Of a DNA stretch of 64,000 nucleotides, positions 42,329-52,391 are shown one piece after another (positions within the stretch are counted from its first letter, which is position 1; every line of letters begins with the position of its first letter). The DNA is from Bacillota bacterium (GTDB lineage Bacteria; Bacillota; Negativicutes; Sporomusales; CTSoil-080). The stretch spans positions 1 to 64,000 of the forward strand of contig JAGGAC010000014.1 in NCBI GenBank assembly GCA_017889635.1, read 5' to 3'. Both the position numbers and the translations under genes were made by a program. Under the pieces are notes generated by a model. That model was not told the origin of the DNA, searched no databases, and was given only the letters and a program-made list of their open reading frames with translations.

Positions 42329-43537
42329 TTACACCAGACAGTATAACCATAAAACTCCAATCGCGGTTGTAAATAGCGTCAGCGGAAAACCAACCTTGAA
42401 ATAATCCCAAGCGTTTATCTTAATATGCTCACGTTTAGCAATCTCCACCACAATCAAATTTGCAATAGATCCTGTAATAGTAAGATTTCCGGCAAGAGTC
42501 GAAAATAAAGCCAAACCTTTCCACCAGTATTCGGCATTTACCCCCGGTATCAGATATTTCATTAACAGAACCGCAGGCACATTGCTTACAATATTTGACA
42601 CGGCAAGTGTCACTGCCGCAAACATCTCCATACTTTTAAAACTTGAAAAAGACAAACGTTCAAAAACAAAGGTCATCAGTCCGCTTCTTTCAACACCATT
42701 TACAATAACAAAAAGACCAATAAAAATAATAAGCAGATTAAAATCTACACTGGAATATACTTTATTAGGCTTTATTCGTCTAGTAATAAGTAATAATGCG
42801 CCCCCCAGGCTAGACGCAAACGCTAGGTCATACCCGACTATATAGGACGCCAATACCAAAATAAACGCAACCATGCTTTTACTAATCAAGTATGTGTGAA
42901 CATTACTGCAACCTAGCGCTGACGCCGAACAACTTCCCTCAAGTTCTGCCCGGAAATAATATGCTATTACAACATATACAGCAATTAACCCGCCAAGAGC
43001 AACTGGAGCAGCGGTTAAAAAATAGGCTGTAAAAGACATTCCGGACAAGCTCCCTACCAAAATGTTCTGGGGATTACCTAAGAGCGTCGAAGCACTTCCG
43101 ACATTAGATGCCATAGCTACCCCCAAAAGATGTGGCAACGGATTACACTGAAATTTTCTACATATTAACACCACTACCGGTGTAAAAAGCAAGCATATTA
43201 TATCATTAATCGCAAATGCCGACATAATTCCACTGACCATAACTATCGCACATAAAAGCTGTTTTTTATTGTTAACCCTCTGGCAAACTGCATTTCCCAC
43301 TAATTCGAAAAAACCTGCCAATTTCAGATTAGCAACCAATATCATCATTGAAAACAGAATAATAATAGTTTTATAATCAACCGCGGTTGTTGCCTCATTA
43401 AAGGATAATACCCCCGAACCAATCATTGCCACTGCCCCAATAATAGCTGCCCCGGCTCGATCTACCCGAAACAGCGGGCTTTTCCCAAATGTAAATATCA
43501 CAAGAACAGCAGTCAAAATTAATCCGGCCCACAGCAT
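42329..43537 (-). CDS. ArsB/CitM-type ion transporter
   Basis: A 402-residue integral membrane protein of the IT superfamily (ArsB, NhaD, CitMHS relatives) with about eleven hydrophobic spans. Two inverted re-entrant-type segments are visible: AFAINDIICLLFTPVVVLI and VGSASTLLGNPQNILVGSLSG in the first half, and SNIVSNVPAVLLMKYL plus GNLTITGSIANLIVVEIA in the second. ATG 43537 has AGGA five bases upstream; the GTG at 43567 has none spaced. The substrate may be an oxyanion, dicarboxylate or Na+/H+, and cannot be fixed. Nothing nearby points to arsenic. Confidence 0.82.
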   Translation of the reverse strand: MLWAGLILTAVLVIFTFGKSPLFRVDRAGAAIIGAVAMIGSGVLSFNEATTAVDYKTIIILFSMMILVANLKLAGFFELVGNAVCQRVNNKKQLLCAIVMVSGIMSAFAINDIICLLFTPVVVLICRKFQCNPLPHLLGVAMASNVGSASTLLGNPQNILVGSLSGMSFTAYFLTAAPVALGGLIAVYVVIAYYFRAELEGSCSASALGCSNVHTYLISKSMVAFILVLASYIVGYDLAFASSLGGALLLITRRIKPNKVYSSVDFNLLIIFIGLFVIVNGVERSGLMTFVFERLSFSSFKSMEMFAAVTLAVSNIVSNVPAVLLMKYLIPGVNAEYWWKGLALFSTLAGNLTITGSIANLIVVEIAKREHIKINAWDYFKVGFPLTLFTTAIGVLWLYCLV

Positions 43538-43613
43538 TTCTATCCTATAATCCAATCTTGAATCCACCTTTAGTTGTATAGTTTACTATTATTATACCGC
43601 TAAGACCTTCCGA

Positions 43614-45350
43614 TCATTTCAGCTTAACAACAAGATAAAACTCCGGCATATTTACCTTTTCATTCCGTCCTTGGATACTTTTAAATACATAAGTAACTTT
43701 AATACTCTCATTCTCATCGACAAAAGTCATCTCACTTTGGTTCAAGACAGCTTTATCTATATTACTATTATGAAGCTTCAAAACAACATCCTGTACGTGC
43801 TTGCTGTAGATAACCTCCCCAGCCCGAACTATATTAAGGTTTAGGTTATCATCAATATAAGCTGCGCAGCCTGTATCAAGTTCGGCTTTTTTATCAGAAT
43901 AAATTCGACCGTCAGCGATCACTCTTAATCTCACACGGCCATTAAATTCCGCAAAATAGTCTGCTCCATTAATATCCAGCAAAACTCCCCCAACGTTCAG
44001 CGAATGCGCCCAACTTTTTTCACGAATACCAAAGCCAAATACATCTTGCATTTGATTTGTAGAAAATCCTGCCGGAAGGTACTTCAAATCCGCCAATTTT
44101 TCCTGCTGTTCAAAATACCTAATAATCGACTTAATTTCATCCTTATCAACATCCGGCAAAGTTTCTTGGGGTTTAACTAGCTGATTATCTTCAATCATAT
44201 GATATTTCATTAATATCTTTTCAAATCTAATATTTTGACTAAGTTTTGTAACTTCAAAACAGCTCCATGGACCAACTACCGACAATAATGCCAAAAATGC
44301 GGTAAAAATCGCAATAACGATATTGCGGGGATTTTTAATTATGCTCAGATAAATCATATATCCTAGAATTACGACTCCCGTAAGCACAACATAATAACGG
44401 CTTTCAGTTATTCCGTAGGCATTAATTCGTATACCAACAGTAATAAACATCATTATCAACAACGGTAGAATCGCTTTCGGGAACACCATAATAAATTTAT
44501 TTACCCATCGATTAGTAGCCCGCAACGGAAACATGCAAAATATACTACATGTACTAATAATGGCATACCATAATACCAGATTTGCAACAACTTTGTCTGG
44601 CCAGGCAAATGATAGTACAATTTTGAAAAAGTATGCATATAATATCGCCGAATAAATTGCCAGTAGCGGCATAATAATGTACTTTAAGAGACCCTTCAAA
44701 ACTTCAGGGTAATCATCAATACACTTATTTTCCCCCTGCTGCGGTACTCCAGCCAAAAAGTATGCCAAAGCGAAAACAACCGTAGTATCCCAGATGTCGA
44801 CCGCAAAATGAAAATAATCACCGATTGAAAATAGCAGATTGAGAGTAACAATAATTGCCATACAACCTGCATAAACAATTAGCGCATACAAGAAACTTAC
44901 TAAAAATCTCACTAAAAGAGCAATAACATAATTTTCATAATTCTCACGACGGTAAAAATAAGGAATAAAGGTAAATGCCAGATAAAAAAAGATATTTAAA
45001 GCACTATATTTTATTATCGCTATAGCATTAAAGCCTCTAAATATATAAAAAACGACCATTAATCCAATTATCGCCAATGCATAGACCGAAATTTTAGCTC
45101 TTTTGTCAGAAAAGTTTCTCTGTTCAAACAAGACCCGAACGACAAGAAAAACCGGACACCCCAAAGCTACAGTAGCTAAAATCCGCCTAAGCACAACCAT
45201 CTCATTCGTACTTTGAAAATCTAAATGATTTAAATATATAGCAATCCCTAAACAAATAACCGCTAATAAAAGAGTTTCCGGAAACCGCTTTATGCCAATT
45301 ACAAACTTTGTTCGCAAATTGCCGAAAACCAAGCCCAGCTTCTTAAGCAT
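43614..45350 (-). CDS. DUF4153 family membrane protein
   Basis: A 578-residue protein. The first 370 residues contain about eleven hydrophobic spans with short loops, including the FIPYFYRRENYENYVIALLVRF segment typical of DUF4153 proteins; the last 200 form a soluble domain with beta-rich sequence (GGVLLDINGADYFAEFNGRVRLRV). Function of the family is unknown. ATG has only a weak GGGGGTAAGAAC-type site. It lies 76 bases upstream of the ion transporter on the same strand. Confidence 0.7.
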   Translation of the reverse strand: MLKKLGLVFGNLRTKFVIGIKRFPETLLLAVICLGIAIYLNHLDFQSTNEMVVLRRILATVALGCPVFLVVRVLFEQRNFSDKRAKISVYALAIIGLMVVFYIFRGFNAIAIIKYSALNIFFYLAFTFIPYFYRRENYENYVIALLVRFLVSFLYALIVYAGCMAIIVTLNLLFSIGDYFHFAVDIWDTTVVFALAYFLAGVPQQGENKCIDDYPEVLKGLLKYIIMPLLAIYSAILYAYFFKIVLSFAWPDKVVANLVLWYAIISTCSIFCMFPLRATNRWVNKFIMVFPKAILPLLIMMFITVGIRINAYGITESRYYVVLTGVVILGYMIYLSIIKNPRNIVIAIFTAFLALLSVVGPWSCFEVTKLSQNIRFEKILMKYHMIEDNQLVKPQETLPDVDKDEIKSIIRYFEQQEKLADLKYLPAGFSTNQMQDVFGFGIREKSWAHSLNVGGVLLDINGADYFAEFNGRVRLRVIADGRIYSDKKAELDTGCAAYIDDNLNLNIVRAGEVIYSKHVQDVVLKLHNSNIDKAVLNQSEMTFVDENESIKVTYVFKSIQGRNEKVNMPEFYLVVKLK

Positions 45351-45459
45351 AAGTTCTTACCCCCATAATTTTTCCTTCATCCAAAATACCATTCTTTAAA
45401 TATCATCACAATTTATTCACCTCCTTTTAAATTCTACAATATGTATAAATACCCTTTTA

Positions 45460-45516
45460 ATAACAAAACACCCCACTTTTAAGCCATCTAGCCTAAAAGC
45501 AGGGTGTTTTGTTATT
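45460..45516 (-). terminator. rho-independent terminator after RND pump operon
   Basis: The outer stem AATAACAAAACACCC pairs perfectly with GGGTGTTTTGTTATT and an inner CTTTTA/TAAAAG hairpin caps it. The arm overlaps the stop codon of the pump gene. Leftward the stem ends in TGTTTTGTTATT. Confidence 0.8.
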
Positions 45517-48500
45517 CAGATACCTTTTGCATTCTCGATTTTATTTTTCGCCGTTCGTCAAGTTTCACAGTTAGCTTTTCCACTACTACAAAGAGTACCG
45601 GTATCAAAAATATTCCCAGCACTGTGGCCATAAACATTCCGCCGACCACCGCTGTTCCCATTGAGTTTCTGGCCCCAGACCCTGCGCCAGTTGCAAAGGC
45701 CAGCGGCAAACAGCCGATAACAAACGCAAGGGACGTCATAATAATCGGCCGCAGACGGAGCTTTGCCGCTTCAATAGCCGCCTGTACCGGATTCATCCCG
45801 TTATCAACCCTGACTTTAGCAAACTCAACAATCAAAATCGCATTTTTAGCCGCCAATCCGATTAACATAACTAACCCAATTTGCATATAGATACTATTTT
45901 CTAGGTTTCTTACATATTGAAACAACAGCGCTCCGAAAATCCCAACTGGAACAGCAAGCAAAACTGCAAATGGCACACTCCAACTTTCATATAGCGCTGC
46001 CAAGCACAGAAATACAAATATTAAAGCCATTCCAAACACTATTGGTGCCCTATTACCAGCAATTTTCTCTTCACGACTTTGCCCAGACCATTCATAAGTA
46101 TAACCGCTAGGCAGAGTTTGCGCCGCTACTTCCTCTAGCGCAGTCATTGCTTGGCCAGAGCTATACCCCGATGCCGGACTGCCGCTAATTTTTACAGCAT
46201 TTACTCCATTGTACCTAGATATAAGCGAAGGTGCTGTAATTTTCTTCGGGGTAACCAGCGTATTTAATGGCACCATTGTATTACTGGAACTTTTTACAAA
46301 TAGCGAACGCATTGCGTCAACATCACTGCGGTACTGGCTTTCGGCCTGGACGATAACTTTATAAGTCTTGCCAAACTTATTCATATCATTAACTTGCGTT
46401 CCACCAAGATATACCTGCAAGGCCGTAAATACGTCAGAAACTTCTACACCCATTTTCTTAGCTTTCTCCCGGTCGACCTCAAATTCATACCCCGGAGTGT
46501 CGTTCTTAAAGTTAGAAGCAACTGACCCAATCTCTGGCCGCTGACGAGCAGCCTCAACAAATTTCTTGGATATACTGTCAAGATCATCCAATGTTCCGCC
46601 ATTATGATCCTCTAGCATTAAGGTAAAGCCGCCAACCATACCAAGACCAGGCAGAGCCGGTGGAGCAAAAGAGATTACCGTACCCTCAGGCAATTGCCCG
46701 CCGCTAATCATCGTCTGGCCAATTTCCGCCTTCACTTTTAATTTGTCATCAGTTCTCTTATCCCACGAATCCAATGAAACGAACAGCGCTCCAGCGTTTG
46801 GTTTACTTCCGCCGCTTAACATATCCATGCCTGACAATCCCATAATATTAGCAACTCCAGGCTGAGCCTTTACTGTCTCAGTAAACTCTTTCATCACTGA
46901 GATAGTTCGATTCAAACTAGACGCCTCAGGCAAAGTAACTGCTGTAATATAAAACCCCTGATCCTCATCCGGTACAAAAGACGAAGGAACAAGCTTATAT
47001 AATACGCCGGCAAAGATCAGTATAACCACCAGCAATACCATACATAACCGGGCTTTAGCGATAAGCTTTATTAAACTGCTTCCATAACGTTCAGTATATT
47101 TTTCTATCAATTTATTGAAAGCGTCAAAAAATCGACCAAGCCTGCCTTTATGCTCATTTGGATTATAAGGCTCCAATAGCAGCGTGCAAAGTGCCGGTGT
47201 CAGCGACAACGCAATAATCGCAGATAAGGCCATCGAAACCACAATAGTCAAGGCAAATTGTTTATATAGTATCCCCATCATCCCGCCAAAAAACGCGACC
47301 GGAATAAATACTGAGGCTAACACAAAGGCAATCGCGACTACCGGCCCGGAAACTTCACTCATCGCTTTTTTAGTTGCCTCCATCGGGGTAAGACCGGAGT
47401 AACGCATATGATGTTCAACGGCCTCAATAACAACAATGGCATCGTCTACAACCAGTCCAATAGCCAGCACCATCGCAAACAGCGTTAAAGTATTGATTGT
47501 AAATCCTAGTACGACAAACGCGCCAAAAGTACCTATTAGCGATACAGGAATGGCTAGCATTGGAATAAGCGTTGCCCGCCAACTCTGTAAAAAGAGAAAC
47601 ACAACAATCAACACTAATAGTAAGGCTTCAACAAAGGTTTTCGCAACATCTATCATTGACTCGCGAACAAATTTACTATTATCGACAATAACTTTATACT
47701 CTAAACCATCAGGGAAATTTTGCTTTGCAGCTTCAAGAACCTTCTTTACATTACCAATCGTTTGCAAAATATTCGCCGTGCTTGATAACTTAACTGCAAA
47801 CCCCGCACTGGGATGCCCATCAACTAAACTATCATACGTATATGACTTACTGCCAAACTCTACTCTGGCCACGTCCTTAAGTCGTATAAACGACCCATCT
47901 GTCTTGGCGCGAATAATAATATTTTCGAATTCATTAAGATCAGTTAATCGTCCTTTTACTCTGGCAGTATATTGAAAATCCTGTTGAGAATTAGTTGGTA
48001 ATTTACCGACAGAGCCAGCGGCAGCTTGAACATTTTGGTTTTCAATTGCTGAAGTAACTTCACTTGGCGAAACCGCCAATTGAGCCATTTTTTCCGGTTG
48101 TAGCCAAATTCTCATGCTATAATCAGACCCAAATTCCGTTACATCACCAACCCCATCGACCCTTTTAATTTGATCAACAAGATAAATAGTACCATAATTT
48201 TTTAAAAACTTAGTATCATATGTGCCGTTAGGCGAATATAAGTTGAAAATCATCGCCATGTCTTGTGAAGATGACCTTGTAGTAACACCAGTTGACTGGA
48301 CAGTACTTGGAAGCGAGTTTGTCGCCTCCGCAACCCGGTTTTGGGTCTGCACCGCTGCCGTATCAGCGTTTGTTGCCGACTCAAATTGAACAGTTAGCGA
48401 ATACGTACCCTCATCAGAACTAGTCGAAGACATCGATGTCATGCCTTCTACCCCATTGACCTTATCTTCAATAGTCTGGGCTACAGTTTGATTAACAACC

Positions 48501-48664
48501 TCAGCGTTGGCACCTTGATATGAGGTACTAACAGAAACTGTTGGTGGAGTAATCTGAGGATACTGCGCAATCGGCAACGTAAAGGCAGCAACCACACCGA
48601 CCATCGTTATAATGATCGATAAAACGATTGCAAATATCGGGCGCTCAATGAAAAATTTAGCCAT
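45512..48664 (-). CDS. RND efflux pump inner-membrane transporter (HAE1/AcrB type)
   Basis: A 1050-residue proton-driven multidrug exporter of the hydrophobe/amphiphile RND family, full length. The N-terminal MAKFFIERPIFAIVLSIIITM and TM4 GLVVDDAIVVIEAVEHHM (proton-relay Asp pair) and TM10 IGLAAKNAILIVEFAKV (Lys) are intact, with two large periplasmic loops carrying the porter and docking domains. It needs an outer membrane and a TolC-type channel; the adaptor is encoded 12 bases upstream but no TolC gene is present. It supports a diderm envelope. Confidence 0.96.
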   Translation of the reverse strand: MAKFFIERPIFAIVLSIIITMVGVVAAFTLPIAQYPQITPPTVSVSTSYQGANAEVVNQTVAQTIEDKVNGVEGMTSMSSTSSDEGTYSLTVQFESATNADTAAVQTQNRVAEATNSLPSTVQSTGVTTRSSSQDMAMIFNLYSPNGTYDTKFLKNYGTIYLVDQIKRVDGVGDVTEFGSDYSMRIWLQPEKMAQLAVSPSEVTSAIENQNVQAAAGSVGKLPTNSQQDFQYTARVKGRLTDLNEFENIIIRAKTDGSFIRLKDVARVEFGSKSYTYDSLVDGHPSAGFAVKLSSTANILQTIGNVKKVLEAAKQNFPDGLEYKVIVDNSKFVRESMIDVAKTFVEALLLVLIVVFLFLQSWRATLIPMLAIPVSLIGTFGAFVVLGFTINTLTLFAMVLAIGLVVDDAIVVIEAVEHHMRYSGLTPMEATKKAMSEVSGPVVAIAFVLASVFIPVAFFGGMMGILYKQFALTIVVSMALSAIIALSLTPALCTLLLEPYNPNEHKGRLGRFFDAFNKLIEKYTERYGSSLIKLIAKARLCMVLLVVILIFAGVLYKLVPSSFVPDEDQGFYITAVTLPEASSLNRTISVMKEFTETVKAQPGVANIMGLSGMDMLSGGSKPNAGALFVSLDSWDKRTDDKLKVKAEIGQTMISGGQLPEGTVISFAPPALPGLGMVGGFTLMLEDHNGGTLDDLDSISKKFVEAARQRPEIGSVASNFKNDTPGYEFEVDREKAKKMGVEVSDVFTALQVYLGGTQVNDMNKFGKTYKVIVQAESQYRSDVDAMRSLFVKSSSNTMVPLNTLVTPKKITAPSLISRYNGVNAVKISGSPASGYSSGQAMTALEEVAAQTLPSGYTYEWSGQSREEKIAGNRAPIVFGMALIFVFLCLAALYESWSVPFAVLLAVPVGIFGALLFQYVRNLENSIYMQIGLVMLIGLAAKNAILIVEFAKVRVDNGMNPVQAAIEAAKLRLRPIIMTSLAFVIGCLPLAFATGAGSGARNSMGTAVVGGMFMATVLGIFLIPVLFVVVEKLTVKLDERRKIKSRMQKVSE

Positions 48665-48676
48665 ATCTTCGCCCTC

Positions 48677-49846
48677 CTACTGCTGCGCCGGAGTCTCTAA
48701 AGCATCCGGTTCTACCATTGTTACATTCAAAGCCGCTCCTGATTTCACCTTATCAATTCCTTCAACAACAATACGTTCATTAGCTGTAAGGCCATCTTCA
48801 ACCACCACCATATTGCCGACCTTACTTCCTAGTTTCACTGCTCGTTGTTCAGCCTTATTATCATCAGTTACCACGATGACAAATTTATTATCCAACAATT
48901 CTTTTACCGCCCGCGCTGGTATTAAAATCGCACCCTGGCGAACCTGCCCCGGTATAACAACCCGTGCAAACATCCCAGGAAGAAGAAGTTTTTGGGGATT
49001 ACTAAACGTGGCTTTCATTGTAATCGTGCCTGTCGTATCACTAATTCCCTTATCAATTTGTTCAATATGTCCCAGCAACGGATATTCAGAACCATTGCTA
49101 AGTGTAAGTTTAAGGTTATCTTTAATACTGCTTGGCAAAGTGCCGTTTCCCAGCTGAACTAATTGCAAATATTCATTTTCACTCATACTAAACTGAACCC
49201 AAACAGGATCTGTCGATGATACACTAGCTAGGGTAGTTGAACCCGCTGCTACAAAATCTCCGACACTTAAATCATTGACATCAATTCGTCCATCAACAGG
49301 CGAAACAATTAAAGTATCCTGCTCATCCTCTACAGCCTGCTGCAAAGCAGCCCGGCTAACGTCAACCGTAGCAGAGTTCTCTTGTGCTGCAGCTACTTGC
49401 GTATCAAAAGTTTGGCGAGAAATAGCATCTTGTGAGGCTAACATTTGATATCTTGCTACATCTTTTTGGCTGTTGTTAAGCGTTGCCTGCGACTTAGCAA
49501 GCGTCGCCTGAGCGGAACGAATCGCTGACTGGTACTGTTTATTATCAATTCTAAACAGGGGTTGTCCCTTATGGACAATATCGCCGCCCTTTACCATCTT
49601 TTCTACAATACTGCCGGCTACCTTGGACATAATTTTCACTTCATTTTTTGACTGCACTTTCCCGACGAATTCGTAGTTAATCGCCGTATCGCGATTAACT
49701 ACCTGTACTGCCTTAACCGCTACCGCCTGTGACATTCTAGTTGCTTGATTTTTTGCCAGTAACCAACTGCGCACAGCAACAACACCTATCACTATCACCA
49801 AAATAGCTAATCCAAAATATAAAATTCTGGAACGTTCAATTTTCAC
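48677..49846 (-). CDS. RND efflux periplasmic adaptor (MFP)
   Basis: A 389-residue membrane-fusion protein linking the RND pump to an outer-membrane channel. One N-terminal anchor span (RILYFGLAILVIVIGVVAV) is followed by the barrel/lipoyl halves (VQSKNEVKIMSKVAGSIVEKMV; DTLIVSPVDGRIDVNDLSVG), the helical hairpin (about 105-165) and the C-terminal membrane-proximal domain. GTG 49846, with GGGGGAA six bases upstream, is better than ATG 49870. It is the first gene of the pump operon. An inverted repeat upstream may be its operator. Confidence 0.92.
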   Translation of the reverse strand: MKIERSRILYFGLAILVIVIGVVAVRSWLLAKNQATRMSQAVAVKAVQVVNRDTAINYEFVGKVQSKNEVKIMSKVAGSIVEKMVKGGDIVHKGQPLFRIDNKQYQSAIRSAQATLAKSQATLNNSQKDVARYQMLASQDAISRQTFDTQVAAAQENSATVDVSRAALQQAVEDEQDTLIVSPVDGRIDVNDLSVGDFVAAGSTTLASVSSTDPVWVQFSMSENEYLQLVQLGNGTLPSSIKDNLKLTLSNGSEYPLLGHIEQIDKGISDTTGTITMKATFSNPQKLLLPGMFARVVIPGQVRQGAILIPARAVKELLDNKFVIVVTDDNKAEQRAVKLGSKVGNMVVVEDGLTANERIVVEGIDKVKSGAALNVTMVEPDALETPAQQ

Positions 49847-50001
49847 TTGCGATTCCCCCTGATTAAACATGATATTTCACTGGCAAAACCCTCGTTACTT
49901 GAATTTAAGCGGTTACTTTATCCCTTCACCCTCCTTTTATATTAGACCGCCAACTCCAGTTAACTGAGTACGCTCCGTAAAATCAAAAGATCATCCAATA
50001 A

Positions 50002-50051
50002 TAATTGTAACAACAAATACCGACAATTACTTGTCATTATTGTTACAATTA
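50002..50051. promoter_or_regulatory. inverted repeat upstream of RND operon
   Basis: Two perfect 12-bp arms, TAATTGTAACAA and TTGTTACAATTA, 26 bases apart, lie about 155 bases before the adaptor start in the 49847-50173 gap. The arms are typical in size for TetR or MarR half-operators or for looping. No regulator gene is adjacent. The rest of the gap is AT-rich with nothing clear. Confidence 0.4.
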
Positions 50052-50173
50052 AGTTACATTTTAAAATCTCGCTAAATTCCTTTCGACACTACAACCGTCT
50101 ATATCAAACGGACTTAACATTTCGCTTAGCTTGATCAGTAATATTACTCGGCCACCTATTTATACTCAATATT

Positions 50174-50599
50174 TTATCCCAGCAATTTAATAAGTTCAGA
50201 TGAATACATATCTAATTTTTCAGTTATTCCACCCATAATCCAAGCAAAAGCCCCGTTAATCTTCTTAGTCACTTTTTGAAGCCAGTGATTATGTTTTGCA
50301 TCAACTTCATTATAATATTGCGAACTATAGCTAACACCTGCCGCCACTTCCTTGCGGGTATTATCCAATAACTTTTTTATATCTTGCCAAGCAATCTGTC
50401 TTTCTCCTACCTCAGCAACATATTGCGGCTGCATTGTCCCCTTGTCTTTATCCGTACCATTGCCTAAAACAAATTGTTCCGACGAAAAGCATATATTTTT
50501 TGCCTTTAATAGTCCCCCTCTAAAGTCGTTGGGAAACGTATCATCGCTGACATTCACAATAACAAGCAGCACCAAACATAAGATCACAACGTTTCTCAT
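50174..50599 (-). CDS. hypothetical exported or membrane-anchored protein
   Basis: A 141-residue protein with an N-terminal hydrophobic segment (VVILCLVLLVIVNVS, residues 4-18) that could be a signal peptide or an anchor; no clear cleavage site is seen. The rest is polar, with a central QIAWQDIKKLLDNTRKEV helix and a C-terminal amphipathic helix. GGAAGGG lies a few bases before ATG. It stands alone and has no recognised relatives. Confidence 0.6.
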   Translation of the reverse strand: MRNVVILCLVLLVIVNVSDDTFPNDFRGGLLKAKNICFSSEQFVLGNGTDKDKGTMQPQYVAEVGERQIAWQDIKKLLDNTRKEVAAGVSYSSQYYNEVDAKHNHWLQKVTKKINGAFAWIMGGITEKLDMYSSELIKLLG

Positions 50600-50714
50600 A
50601 AACCCTTCCTTTCAATACAATGCTAATGCATAACTCTGCCAAGACTATTGGCTAATTATAACTTAAATTAGTCCCAAAACCGTCACAAAAAGGTGTCTGT
50701 CTTATCACAATTAC

Positions 50715-50762
50715 GCAAAATGGTCCCAACTCCTGAATTTACAAGAGTCGGGACCATTTTGC
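50715..50762 (-). terminator. terminator after the aminopeptidase remnant
   Basis: GCAAAATGGTCCC pairs perfectly with GGGACCATTTTGC, with an inner ACTC/GAGT extension past one A-C mismatch. Leftward it ends in CCATTTTGCG. It lies about 55 bases past the stop at 50817. Confidence 0.65.
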
Positions 50763-50816
50763 ACTTGACGTTATTGTTCACTGCCGGTCATTAGCCGGCT
50801 TAGCCTTTTGTGATAA

Positions 50817-51990
50817 TCACTTTGAAAAATTGCCATTTTTAAATATAGTTATCTCTTCGCCGCCTGCCGTTATACCAATGATTTCAAGGTCAGCCGTACC
50901 AATCATAAAGTCCTCGTGAACCAGCGAATCATTAACCCCGGCAGCCACCAAATCGTCTTTGCTCATATTTTCACCGTCCTTTATGCACACCGGATAGGCT
51001 TTGCCAAAAGCCAAATGACAGGATGCATTCTCATCAAACAGCGTGTTATAAAATAAAATATTGGTATTAGAAATCGGCGAATCAAATTTTAAGAATCTCG
51101 TAGCCTTTTTCAGCTTTGAACTCTACTGCTTTACCGGCTTTAAAAGTAATAGAAAAGTTCTCAATTAAATTGCCATTATAATTTAACGGTTTAGAACTCA
51201 CAACCTTACCATTTACGCCGTTTTTTTTCGGGACAGTGAATACTTCCTCAGTTGGCATATTGGCAATAAACTCAATCCCCGCCGGAGTATGTTCCGCCCC
51301 CCCTAACCAGATATGATTCTCCGACAGCTCTATAATTAAGTCGGTCCCTAAGGAATTTTTATAATGCAACCGCCGAAGCTTATTAGCATTCAGAAAATCA
51401 AGCTTCTGCTTGAGATTATCCTTGTGCTTCTCCCATGCAGCAACCGGATCACCATCATCAATACGAACAGTCTTTAAGATAGCATCCCAAAGTCTGTCGA
51501 CAGCCTGGTTTTCCGCAATATTAGGGAAAACTTTTTTAGCCCAGGCAATTGTAGGTATTGAAACCACGCACCAGGTATTTTGATTGCTCATCAATTTTTC
51601 TCGGTACTCCATTAACGCTATGCTGGCCGACTTTTGCGCTTTTGCTACTCGGTCAGCCTTTACGTCCTTTAAAATTTCTGGATCAGAGGCTGCAATACTT
51701 ATAAACGCGGCTCCCGCCCAAGCATTTGCTGTATATAACTCCTTTTCCCATCCGGGAAACTTGTCAAAAGCTTCTTCCGGAGCATACAAAAACTTAATTT
51801 TTGATAATAATTCATCCTTCCAATTAACAGTTACTTCACTAGCCCCTTCCTTATAGGCGATCTCAGTAAGCAACCTGGCGAAATAGGCGCATTCTATCGG
51901 CGAAGCAATAACCAGCGGTTGCCCTTTCTGAAGGTTAATCCCTGTTTTTACTACAAGCCGGGCATACTTCTCCAATAAAGGACTATTCAT
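50817..51990 (-). pseudogene. M29 (AmpS/AmpT) aminopeptidase, internally deleted and frameshifted
   Basis: A metal-dependent aminopeptidase of the thermophilic M29 family (normally about 410 residues), split over two frames. The first part starts at ATG 51990 (GGGGGGAG, 5 bases upstream) with NSPLLEKYARLVVKTG and runs to EKGYEILKI and a stop at 51082. In another frame the code continues with DSPISNTNILFYNTLF through ENASCHLAFGKAYP to the normal C-terminus (HEDFMIGTADLEI... ) at 50817. Family members have about 20 more residues between the two (EGARYLGEVALV-like), so roughly 56 bases are missing. The protein as written would lack the metal-binding C-terminal part. Confidence 0.85.
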
Positions 51991-52034
51991 CGTTCTCCCC
52001 CCAAATATCATAATATTCTTAGCCAAAAATCGTA

Positions 52035-52391
52035 TCAGGCACTAGGTAAAACTACTAATACATGACCCTCTTCAGTAAAAGTTTCCTTAATCGTCCCCGC
52101 CGGAAGCTCTAACACCGCGACACTGCCAATACATACTCTTAACCGTAGCGGCTTTAACGCCGACACCATTTTGATAATTCTTAAATCCGAACTAAGAAAT
52201 AGCACGTCAATAGAATACCGCATACCAACCGTATGAATGCTGTTGCAAGGCCGAATTAGCAACCCCTGTCCATTCAACAAACACGGCGTTCCAATCAGCC
52301 CCCTCAGCCGGGTATAAAATGTATCAGCCACCACAGCATCGCTCGCCAAAATTGCATTATTATTTTTGTTCATAACCGTAAACTTTACCAT
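52035..52391 (-). CDS. DUF192 family protein
   Basis: A 118-residue protein of the DUF192 family, whose fold is a small beta-barrel. The LRGLIGTPCLLNGQGLLIRP and NSIHTVGMRYSIDVLFLSSD segments and the GTIKETF end are the family marks. No signal peptide is present, unlike many members. GGAGAC precedes ATG. It lies 45 bases upstream of the aminopeptidase remnant and was probably co-transcribed with it. Function is not established. Confidence 0.85.
   Translation of the reverse strand: MVKFTVMNKNNNAILASDAVVADTFYTRLRGLIGTPCLLNGQGLLIRPCNSIHTVGMRYSIDVLFLSSDLRIIKMVSALKPLRLRVCIGSVAVLELPAGTIKETFTEEGHVLVVLPSA

Noticed and set aside
47184-47975. Plus-strand ORFs within the RND pump gene
   Set aside because: They lie wholly inside the intact, motif-complete pump frame and have no ribosome sites.
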